From Chloroflexota bacterium (GTDB taxonomy: Bacteria; Chloroflexota; Limnocylindria; Limnocylindrales; CSP1-4), in assembly GCA_021812735.1 (NCBI GenBank), contig JAKAMV010000067.1, forward strand, positions 1-20,932: DNA of 20,932 nt, given 5' to 3'. Below the pieces are notes generated by a model that did not search any database, had not been told where the DNA came from, and saw nothing but the letters and a program-made list of their open reading frames with translations. Of this stretch, positions 1 to 7,400 are shown in pieces. The stretch's first letter is position 1. Every line of letters starts with the position of its first letter. The translations under genes were made by a program, and so were the position numbers.

Positions 1-1
1 C

Positions 2-70
2 CTCAAGGGCGAGAGCTACCGCCTGCGGGGCAAGCGCGAGGAGGTGCTGTCGGGCGCCAAGGAACACTGA
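2..70 (+). CDS. istB: IstB-like transposition helper ATPase, C-terminal fragment
   Basis: Only 22 codons and a TGA stop are visible, entering from the left edge. The peptide contains GESYRLR, which resembles the C-terminal end of IstB, the AAA+ ATPase that assists the IstA transposase of IS21-family elements. The Walker motifs would lie upstream, outside the window. Support comes mainly from the IS21-type terminal repeats that begin five bases after the stop. With so few residues the call depends on this context; it is the only gene on the plus strand that I accept. Confidence 0.6.
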   Translation, partial: LKGESYRLRGKREEVLSGAKEH

Positions 71-74
71 GGGG

Positions 75-94
75 TGTACAGGTTTCAAGCGGCG
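75..94 (+). repeat. IS21 terminal subrepeat, copy 1
   Basis: TGTACAGGTTTCAAGCGGCG. It matches the copy at 100-119 at 16 of 20 positions, in direct orientation and offset by 25 bases. IS21-type ends carry such tandem subrepeats as transposase binding sites. Confidence 0.6.
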
Positions 95-99
95 CTATC

Positions 100-119
100 T
101 GTTCAGGTTTCCGGCGACG
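100..119 (+). repeat. IS21 terminal subrepeat, copy 2
   Basis: TGTTCAGGTTTCCGGCGACG. It is a direct repeat of 75-94 with four mismatches, and lies nearest the presumed outer end of the element (TTGACA, 120-125). Confidence 0.6.
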
Positions 120-125
120 TTGACA

Positions 126-383
126 CCGAGGATCTGGGCCGCCCTCGAGGGCATGAACATGTTCTTCAACCGGAGGAGCATGGCGCAGAGGACAGGCGTG
201 ACGACGCCGCGGGCCGCGTAGCGCCGCGCACCAGATCTCGCGCGTTCCTCGCCCCCGGTCGCCGGCGTGGACGGCTGGCGCCGTGGCGACGCATCGGCTC
301 GCGGACCGCCCAAGGCCGCCGGCGCGGTGGTGAGGGCACCCGTCCGTCGGCCGGAGGGAGCCGCGCGGCCGTGGCTCAGCCCC
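126..383. other. Junction between the IS21 end and the defence island, no confident gene
   Basis: About 260 bases with no convincing gene. Directly after the IS end, a plus-strand frame reads IWAALEGMNMFFNRRSMAQR and stops at TAG 219-221. It has no start of its own and may be the tail of an older gene cut by the insertion; I could not assign it. The remainder, 222-383, is GC-rich and shows no clear terminator with a T-run for the DUF262 gene that ends at 384. A 6-bp inverted repeat, CATGCC/GGCATG (385-399), spans that gene's last codons. Confidence 0.4.
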
Positions 384-2156
384 TCATGCCCGCGGCATGC
401 CCTCAAAGGCGGACCGGATGACCGAAGCCATCAGGCGGCGCCGCTCCGCGAGGAACTCCTTGTACGGCATGCTCTCCCAGCCCACGGGCAGTGCCTGCCA
501 GCGGTACTGGAGCGCGATGTCGTCCTCCGTGGCCCCGGATTGTCGGAACTCGTCCACCAGGCCATTCCAGTACTGGTGCGGCCCTTGATCGGAGATCCGG
601 CCGTTGAGATCCCAGGCGACAATCGCGAGGTTGGCAACTTGATTGATGTCCACCGCACTGGTCACCCCGAGCCGCTCGAGGTACGCCTTTGGGAACAGGT
701 GATGACGCTCAAGCTGTGCGCGCTTGCCCACCACATCGGGGCTCACGAGTTCAGCCACGGTTTGCTTCGATAGGAACGCGGGGGCGCCCCTGAGGACGAG
801 CGCAGCCTGATATGCGAGCAGGTATGGGCTCCGCACTCCCGCGGTTTCGAGTTCGTTGGGCAACGTGATCGTCCAGTAGTCCTCGGTCAGCCGAGCATTG
901 ATCTGCCCCTCCAGACGCGCCACGAACGCGTCTGCGCCGGTGATATCTCGGAACGCCGCGAGGTCCTGGTCCATTGCCGTCTCTGATGACCCGGTGTACC
1001 GGCCGGTGAGGGCGGACATGAAGAGCCAGCGAGCCGCCGCCGCCCGCGCGCGCCACCACTCGAGGCCAAGATCGCGCCCGATCAGGAACAGCGCGTAGGT
1101 GTAGGCCAGTGCCGTTTCGGAGCTGATAGAGCCGCGGTCCCGGATGCCGGCGGCTTGCACGACTTTCCAGAACTCCAGCCAGGCGGTGAGATCGAGGGTG
1201 CGCGACTGTGCCGTCGCCAAGACGGCGAACTGCTGCTCGCGGCGCTGGTCGCTGTACTGGCCAGTCTCCAGGTCTTTGCCCCGCAGGATGGAATAGACGT
1301 GTTCCAAGCGGGCGCGTCGGAAGCCCACCGCCACCGAAGTTCGGAGCAACTGATCGGGCTCGGGGTGCCACAACGGGTTGAACGGCGAGGGCTTCCCGTC
1401 CACGCTCGGGGTCCTGCTGCGACGAGCGAAGTCCTCCAAGTCCCTGCGCCCTTCATCCCAGAAGACCGACATCAGGGTCAGAATGAAGTCCGACTGCCGC
1501 AGTTTCGCTCCCGCGCTGTTGATCCGGACGAAGATATCCGCCACCTGCTCCTCGTCGACCGACGAGGCGATCTCAAGTGCCGTGAACGGGTAGTTCTTCA
1601 GCTCGAAGAGCCGGCCCAGATTGGCTGCGATGGCGTCCTCCTCCTCAGCGGATACGTCGCGCCGAGCCTTCAGCCGCTCCACGAAGGCGCCGATCGTCTT
1701 GTAGGCGTGCCCATTGAGCCACACGTCCGAGATGCTGGAGATGTACTCGGGATCGCGACGAATGGCTGCATCGGCCACTTGGAACACCTCGTCACGGGGA
1801 CGGAAGGCGATCTCGAGCCTCGCCCGCCGATACTCGGAGTCGACGATCGGCTTGCCCTTCAGGACGGCGTACAGCGATGTCAGCCGCTGCTGACCGTCCA
1901 CGATCAGTCGGTTCGGTGCGTGGCCCTTCTCGTCAGAGCCAATGGTCTTCACGCCACCGTTGGCGTTGTCCCAGAACAGCAGGTATCCAACCGGGAATCC
2001 ACGGAACATCGAATCAAAGAGGTCGCGAACCTTCGTGGCGGGCCACACGAATGGTCTCTGAATGTCCGGTAGTCCGATGTCTCCTTGCTCGATGTACGCC
2101 AAGAGGTTCTCGAGCGTGTAGCTGACCTGCTTGAAGACCGTGGTCGTGCCGTTCAT
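384..2156 (-). CDS. DUF262 + HNH (DUF1524-like) type IV restriction protein, GmrSD-like
   Basis: 590 residues. Seen: the DUF262 signatures QRPFVW (33-38), DGQQR (87-91) and RINSAG (211-216), then a C-terminal HNH-type region with HHLFP (485-489) followed by N505 and N509. Known: DUF262 is a ParB/sulfiredoxin-like nucleotide-binding and hydrolysing domain, and DUF1524 is an HNH nuclease. Together they form GmrSD, which cleaves phage DNA carrying modified bases, and the related SspE. Inference: a single-chain nuclease against modified invading DNA. The ATG at 2156 has AGGAG (2174-2170) 13 bases upstream, rather far. It follows the helicase gene after 111 bases on the same strand. Its composition differs from the upstream genes: hand counts give 34/60 GC at 601-660 and 36/60 at 1741-1800, against 48/60 at 7321-7380 in the methylase gene. 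This suggests separate acquisition. The exact modified substrate cannot be read from sequence. Confidence 0.88.
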   Translation of the reverse strand: MNGTTTVFKQVSYTLENLLAYIEQGDIGLPDIQRPFVWPATKVRDLFDSMFRGFPVGYLLFWDNANGGVKTIGSDEKGHAPNRLIVDGQQRLTSLYAVLKGKPIVDSEYRRARLEIAFRPRDEVFQVADAAIRRDPEYISSISDVWLNGHAYKTIGAFVERLKARRDVSAEEEDAIAANLGRLFELKNYPFTALEIASSVDEEQVADIFVRINSAGAKLRQSDFILTLMSVFWDEGRRDLEDFARRSRTPSVDGKPSPFNPLWHPEPDQLLRTSVAVGFRRARLEHVYSILRGKDLETGQYSDQRREQQFAVLATAQSRTLDLTAWLEFWKVVQAAGIRDRGSISSETALAYTYALFLIGRDLGLEWWRARAAAARWLFMSALTGRYTGSSETAMDQDLAAFRDITGADAFVARLEGQINARLTEDYWTITLPNELETAGVRSPYLLAYQAALVLRGAPAFLSKQTVAELVSPDVVGKRAQLERHHLFPKAYLERLGVTSAVDINQVANLAIVAWDLNGRISDQGPHQYWNGLVDEFRQSGATEDDIALQYRWQALPVGWESMPYKEFLAERRRLMASVIRSAFEGMPRA

Positions 2157-2169
2157 CGGGATCCGATCG

Positions 2170-2174
2170 CTCCT
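2170..2174 (-). promoter_or_regulatory. Ribosome binding site of the DUF262 gene
   Basis: AGGAG on the minus strand, 13 bases before the ATG at 2156. The long spacing makes it a moderate site. It is the only purine-rich match near this start. Confidence 0.4.
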
Positions 2175-2256
2175 GGCTTGTGCTCCTGTACGAGCCTGCT
2201 CCGTCCTGTCGTCAGCGCCCGGCTGCAGGTCGTCACTCGTGCCCGTGCGCTGGTGC

Positions 2257-2266
2257 CTCGTACGAG
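2257..2266. repeat. Perfect 10-bp palindrome CTCGTACGAG between the helicase and DUF262 genes
   Basis: A perfect palindrome one base beyond the helicase stop codon (2268-2270). It lies about 100 bases upstream of the DUF262 start, where an operator could sit. A related half-site, TGTACGAGC, occurs at 2188-2196. I see no convincing -35/-10 pair in 2157-2267, so function is open. Confidence 0.3.
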
Positions 2267-2267
2267 A

Positions 2268-4187
2268 TCACGCTGTGCCCTTTCCCTCCGGCGTGTCATC
2301 CACGAACGGCCGCAGTGCCTCGAGGAACATCGAGGGCGCGCCGGCGTAGCTGAGGAAGAGCTCGTCGCGGGCGCGGCTCATGGCCACGTACAGCAGTGAG
2401 CCCTTCTCGATCATCTCGTCGGGGTCGTCGCGGTCGCAGGGTGGGTACCCGACGTCGAGGCCGGGCAGGAAGAGGCGCGTGAACTCGAGCCCCTTGGCCC
2501 GGTGGTAGGTGCCCACCTTCACGCCGGGGACCGGCCGGCCGTGATACTCGCCCAGCGGCACGCTCCCGATCCCGGCCGCCTCGAGACGCGCGCGCCACTC
2601 CTCGACCAGGCGGTTCGAGAGCACCAGGATGCCGGTCCCGTCCAGGGTCGCATCGTCGGGATCGAGCTGGGAGACCACCCAGGCGCGTTCGTCCTCGGCC
2701 GAGGCGAAGGCCCGCAGGCGGGGCCGGGGGCCCGAGCGGACCGTGGAGTAGGCGAGGCCGCGCACGCCGTCCTCGCCGAACTCCTCGGTGGAGACGTACT
2801 GCCCGAGGGCGCCCACCGCGCGCATGATCTCGTCGGTCGAGCGGTAGCAGACGGTGAGCGGGAAACTGCGGCCGCGGATCTCGAGCCCGAGGTCGGCCAG
2901 TCGGTAGCCGCCCGGGTAGATGCGCTGACCGGCGTCACCGATCAGCATGATCCGCCCGCGGTTGCCGTCCTCGAGCAGCTCGAGCAGGAAGCGGATCCCG
3001 ACCTCCGAGATGTCCTGGGCCTCGTCCACCACGATGGCGGCGAACCGCCTGGCAGGCGGCTGCGCGCGCAGGGCGTCGAGGGCGAGCATCAGCACGCGGT
3101 CCCAGTCGATGACTGGGTCGTCGCCCGCGTCACAGGCGCGCCGGTAGTCCTCGTACACGTCCCAGATGAGGCCGCGGATCAGCGTGGGCAGGGGACGCTT
3201 GCGGCCGTGACGCTGGAGGGCGAGGTACTCCGCGCGACGGGTCAGGCCACGGCCCTCGATGACCCGCGTGACTTCCTCCCAGAGATACTCGGCGGACAGG
3301 CGGGCTCCCACGTGCAGCTGCCGGTAGCGGTCGGGCTTCGCCTCGAGCACGTGGAGGAAGCGCTTGTGCGCGGCATCGCGGTCGACCCTCGGGTGGCCCT
3401 CCCCGAGGACCTCCATCGCGAGGGCATGCACGCTTCTGAACTGGCACCGATCGACCAGATCGGGCGCTAGGCGCTCGAAGAGTCCGGCCAGGACGTCCGG
3501 GATGGTGCGCACGAACGAGGTGAGGAGCACCCTGCGGCCGGGCTCGAGGTCCCGGGCGAAGGCGGCCGCGCGATGCAGCCCCACCACGGTCTTGCCCGTG
3601 CCAGGCCCGCCGGTGACGCGCGCGGGACCGCCCACCGCGCGGTCCACGGCTCGCCGCTGGACGGGCGAGAGGAAGATCATCCAGTCCTCGATGGTCCCGT
3701 CGCACCAGCCCGCAAGGACGCCGTCGATACAGTCGGTCAGCAGGTCCGAGACTTCGGGAGAGGCGGCGATCTCGGCCAGGCTGGTGGGGGTCTCGAAGAG
3801 CTCGGCGGTCGCGGGCGCCGCCGCCCGGCGCCGCTCGCGTGCCAGCAGGACGGGGTCCACCGCCAGCCGCTTCTCGTACGGCTGCAGGGTGGCCTGCTCG
3901 CCCCAGCGCTCGGTCTCGTCGTGCCTGCCGGCCCTGAGGAGGAAGACCTGCGCGCCTTCCACGGCAGCCACGATCCGGTACCCCTCGTCGATGTCGAGGA
4001 GCCGAAACCGGCGGTCCGGGTTGCGCTCGATGGGGCGCGTCCTCAGGCTCGGGTAGCCGATCCCCTGCTCGGCGATGCGGCGCACCGTTGCCCGCAGGCC
4101 CGCGGCCTGCGGCCCGGGCAGCCGGCGGGCATCCTCCAGGAAGCCACGGCTGGCCTTGAGTTCGAGCGGCTGCAGGAACGCGTTCAC
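2268..4187 (-). CDS. UvrD-like SF1 helicase with N-terminal RelE-like domain
   Basis: 639 residues, GTG start. Seen: residues 1 to about 100 resemble the RelE/ParE fold (RFRLLDIDEGYRIVAAVEG at 60-78, then FLLRAGRHDE). Next come SF1 helicase motifs: Walker A GGPGTGKT (193-200), DEAQD (388-392), GDAGQRIY (417-424), CYRS (447-450), HRAKGLEF (562-569) and YVAMSRAR (600-607). Known: the helicase part belongs to the UvrD/PcrA/Rep superfamily of ATP-driven 3'-5' DNA translocases. Inference: it unwinds or processes DNA at the restriction step. The RelE-like part may be a nucleic-acid-binding module rather than an active toxin, since no antitoxin gene is evident. The start overlaps the stop of the HARE-HTH gene by four bases (GTGA, 4184-4187), so translation is probably coupled. 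The protein lacks the C-terminal Tudor-like domain of PcrA/UvrD; a similar domain sits at the end of the neighbouring methylase. Confidence 0.85.
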   Translation of the reverse strand: MNAFLQPLELKASRGFLEDARRLPGPQAAGLRATVRRIAEQGIGYPSLRTRPIERNPDRRFRLLDIDEGYRIVAAVEGAQVFLLRAGRHDETERWGEQATLQPYEKRLAVDPVLLARERRRAAAPATAELFETPTSLAEIAASPEVSDLLTDCIDGVLAGWCDGTIEDWMIFLSPVQRRAVDRAVGGPARVTGGPGTGKTVVGLHRAAAFARDLEPGRRVLLTSFVRTIPDVLAGLFERLAPDLVDRCQFRSVHALAMEVLGEGHPRVDRDAAHKRFLHVLEAKPDRYRQLHVGARLSAEYLWEEVTRVIEGRGLTRRAEYLALQRHGRKRPLPTLIRGLIWDVYEDYRRACDAGDDPVIDWDRVLMLALDALRAQPPARRFAAIVVDEAQDISEVGIRFLLELLEDGNRGRIMLIGDAGQRIYPGGYRLADLGLEIRGRSFPLTVCYRSTDEIMRAVGALGQYVSTEEFGEDGVRGLAYSTVRSGPRPRLRAFASAEDERAWVVSQLDPDDATLDGTGILVLSNRLVEEWRARLEAAGIGSVPLGEYHGRPVPGVKVGTYHRAKGLEFTRLFLPGLDVGYPPCDRDDPDEMIEKGSLLYVAMSRARDELFLSYAGAPSMFLEALRPFVDDTPEGKGTA

Positions 4188-4435
4188 GCGGGGCGATACC
4201 GCCAGCGCACCGAGCCCCGACGGGCACGGGTCGGCCCGGGCTCGCTGAGCCGCTCCAAGCCCGGCGCGCGGCCGTCGCGGAGCGCGACATAGAGCGCGGC
4301 CGACAGTGACGCCTCCGGGGTCCTGCCGTTGGTCGAGACGAGGTGGCGCTGCAGCACGCGCTCGGCCAGCTCGCGGCTGGTGAGCGGCCGCTCGGATTGG
4401 GCCAGCACTGCCAGGGCAGCCGCCAGGAAGGTCAT
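4184..4435 (-). CDS. HARE-HTH (HB1/ASXL/restriction endonuclease) winged-helix protein
   Basis: 83 residues. Seen: a near full-length match to the HARE-HTH pattern, with AALAVLAQSERPLTSRELAE, then RTPEASLSAALYVALRDG and a basic C-terminus. Known: the HARE-HTH domain occurs at the N-terminus of bacterial RNA polymerase delta subunits, in restriction-type nucleases and in eukaryotic ASXL/HB1 proteins. It has been proposed to link DNA-modification recognition to effectors. Inference: a stand-alone DNA-binding or modification-sensing subunit for the adjoining UvrD-like helicase. It could instead regulate the operon. The ATG at 4435 has GAGG 10 bases upstream (4449-4446). It starts 29 bases after the methylase stop and overlaps the helicase start by four bases. 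Confidence 0.8.
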   Translation of the reverse strand: MTFLAAALAVLAQSERPLTSRELAERVLQRHLVSTNGRTPEASLSAALYVALRDGRAPGLERLSEPGPTRARRGSVRWRYRPA

Positions 4436-4464
4436 CGCACGCTCACCTCACACGGGTGTCTGTC

Positions 4465-7400
4465 TCACGAGGCGAACTCGAGCATGCCGAGCCCGAAGAC
4501 GATCTCGTGGTCGCCGGACGGGAAGCGCACGACCAGGCTCGTGGAGTGTCCCGCACCCCGGACCCAGACGATGGTGCCCGTGCCCCAGGAACGATGCCGG
4601 ACGGCCCGTCCTGGCTGCAGTTCCGCCGGGTCGATGGCGCTCTCGGGCAGCCACGCATCGCCGGCCAGCGCCGAGCGGGCCAGCTGGTCGAGCGAGCCCT
4701 GCGCCGTGCCATCGGTGCCCGCCGTCGCAGCTGGCCATCCCGGCCGGCGGTCGACAGCGCGACTACCGGGCATGCCATGCGTTCGACGGCCCGGATACGC
4801 GGACCGCGCGGGCGACCCTGCGACCGCCTCGAGCGGGGCACCCGTGACGGCGTGGGCACCCGCGCGCCTCCCCTCGTCCGGCTCGATCCAGCGGCCGGGC
4901 GGTTCGCCCGGTCTCGGCGGGTGGGCCACCGAGGGATCGGCCGGGGGCGGATCGAGGATGGTCCGGTACGGCCGGCCGGAGCGCGTCGCGTCGGCCATCG
5001 CGTCGTAGGCCTCGAGGACAAGGCGCTTCGTGCGGTACTCCCCGTGGGCCTGCTCGTCGTGCTTCCGGACGATGGGGAGGGTGTCCATGATGTAGTCCAC
5101 GTCGTCGCGCTCGATCCCGTACAGGTGGAAGAACGCGGCGTCGAGCTCTGCCCGCAGCAGCGCCCGGCGCTCCGGGTCGTACCGGAAGGGCGGGCCGTCC
5201 CAGCCCAGGTCCCGCGCGAATCCATAGAGGTCCCACGCCGTGTAGGTGAGCTCCAGGACGCGTGGCAAGGTCCACTCTGCAGCTGACCCAGATCGTTGCC
5301 AGGGCGGGGATTCCGCAAGCTGGGCCGGCGGCAACACCGGGAGCTGCTTCATCACGTAGTACTTCAGCGATGTCCCGCCCAGCTTCTGTCGAGCGCAGTA
5401 GTCGAACACACACGAGTCGAGTGCTGGCAGGAGCGCTGCAACCGACCGGGAGGGCAGCGCGGGCATCATGAGCAGGAACTTATCGCCGACGGCGGCGCGA
5501 GGGATGACGGCCGCGATCACCGTGCGCACATCGGTGCTCCGGCAGATGTCACGCCAGCCCAGGAGCCACCCGCGGTCCCAGCGGCCCGAGAGCTGCGCTG
5601 CAACTTCATCCTCGGCCACCCAGTAGCGGGGGAGCACCGCGTAATCGGGGTCGGCCAGGAACGCCACGGGCATGTCGGGAAGCTGGGTGTCTCCGGAGCC
5701 GGGCGGCTGCATCCGGTAATCGCCAAAGCGATGGTCGAACTGGTGGACCATCTTCGCCTCGTAGAGGGGCAGATAGCGCTCGCTCTTGCGGATGAAGACG
5801 TTGCCCTCGAGCCGCCACCCGTCGGCCTCCAGCTGCTCCCGGGTGCGGAAGAGGCCGGAGTCGTTGGACATGTGGAACATGGCCATGAACGAGACGCCCC
5901 AGGGGTTGCCGGCCTCCCGACCTTCCTCGTTCGCCAGCACCGGCACGCGGCGGTAGATCGCCTTGGTGATCTCCGCGTCGCGGCGGGACCGGAAGATGGG
6001 GCAGGTCCGGGTGTTCGGGTTGAGCAGCGCGAAGTCCTCGGCGGACAGGGTGAAGCGGCGCTCCGGGTCGGCCAGATCGGCCGTGGCGTGGGCGAAGAAG
6101 ACGAACTCGGCCGCCCGAACCGGGCGCCGCGAACCGGTCAGCGTCAGCAGGCAGAACTTGTAGCTGCTGTGGACCGCCGGGAAGATCCGCTTGTTCTCGA
6201 AGTCGAAGAGGCTCGCCAGCGACCCGTGCTCGACCAGGTCGCGGAAGAAGAACTTGGTCGTGTCGTCGGTGGCGATCCCCGAGGGAACGATGACCCCGCT
6301 CCGGCCCGTGCCACCGATCATGTTCCGCATCAGCTCCGCGAACACCGCGTAGGTGTTCACGTCGCCGCGCCCACAGAGCGGGTAGCGGCCGCTGTCGCGG
6401 ACCAGGTGGCTCTCGCCGTCGGCCTGCCGCAGCGCTGCGAGCCATGCCCGATACAGAGTCGGGTCGTCCACCGCCAGGCGGTCGATCAGCCGCTTGCGGG
6501 CAGCGGCGGTCGACGCCGCCGCAATGTCCGGCCGGCGGGCCGCGAACCACTCCTTCTCCTGGAGCTTCACGCGCTCCCAGGGCGGGTTGCCCAGCACCAC
6601 GTCGAAGCCGCCGCTCCAGCCGGCCCCGGGGTCCTCCGGCTCGTACCCCGCTGGCGGAACGCGAAATACGCCCGGGAAGGTGAGGTGCGGGTGGAAGAAG
6701 CGGTACTGCTCGGCGAGCCGGCCCACCTCGTCCCGGAGCGCCGGATCGACACGGTCCGGCGCCGCGATGAGCTGGCGCAGCATCCCCTGGGTGAGGACGG
6801 GCACCCCCGGGCGCTTTTCGATCACGAAGGCGGCACACCAGGCGTCGGCGACGAGCTTCGCGCGGGCGGACGCGGCGCTCGCCTGCAGGTCCGCCCAGGC
6901 CAGCTCCTTGCGGGCGAGCTGCGCGGGCGAGTCGGCCGGCAGCGCCTCCAGCGCTTCCAGCGCCTCCGCGACCGGGCGGACCAGGTCGGACACCGCTGGC
7001 CCGAAGGCGAGGACTTGCTGACCGCCGCGCTCCTGTCGGTTGCGCCGTCGCAGGTCCGCGACCACCCGCCGGTCGTCGCCTTCCAGCGGTGCGAAGGCTT
7101 CGTCCGGGATCCCCTCGCCCAGCAGGCGCGGCGTGGTCCCCAGCAGCGAGTTGCCGAGCACGATGTGATGGTCGAGGAACGAGAGCGGCTTCCCTGGGTC
7201 CATCGCCTCCATCCAGAGGCTGACCTTGCACAGCTCGACCGCCATCGGGTTGAGATCGATGCCGTACAGGCAGCGGCCAATGACGTCGCGCAGGCTGGCG
7301 CGGACGGCGTCCGGTGACGGCTCCTCGTCGCCCGTGCGCACCTGCGCGAGCCGCCGCGCGATCCGGTGGGCGGCAGCGACCAGGAAGTGGCCCGAGCCGG

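Larger units (their letters stand above)
1..125 (+). mobile_element. Right end of an IS21-family insertion sequence (partial)
   Basis: Seen: the tail of an IstB-like reading frame stops at 70. It is followed by two 20-bp direct repeats (75-94 and 100-119) and the sequence TTGACA at 120-125. Known: IS21-family elements end just downstream of istB with several terminal subrepeats. Inference: the element ends at about 125 and the rest lies left of the window. No target-site duplication can be judged because the other end is missing. Confidence 0.6.

Noticed and set aside
155..164. Perfect palindrome GAACATGTTC.
   Set aside because: Short and isolated, with no gene start near it to regulate.
126..221. 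Plus-strand frame containing EGMNMFFNRRSMAQR that ends at TAG 219-221.
   Set aside because: No start and no recognised family. It may be a remnant of a gene cut by the IS21 element, but it cannot be assigned.
5296..7317. Long plus-strand open frame opposite the methylase gene.
   Set aside because: The residues are low-complexity Arg/Val/Gly/Glu without recognisable motifs. The minus-strand methylase explains the region.
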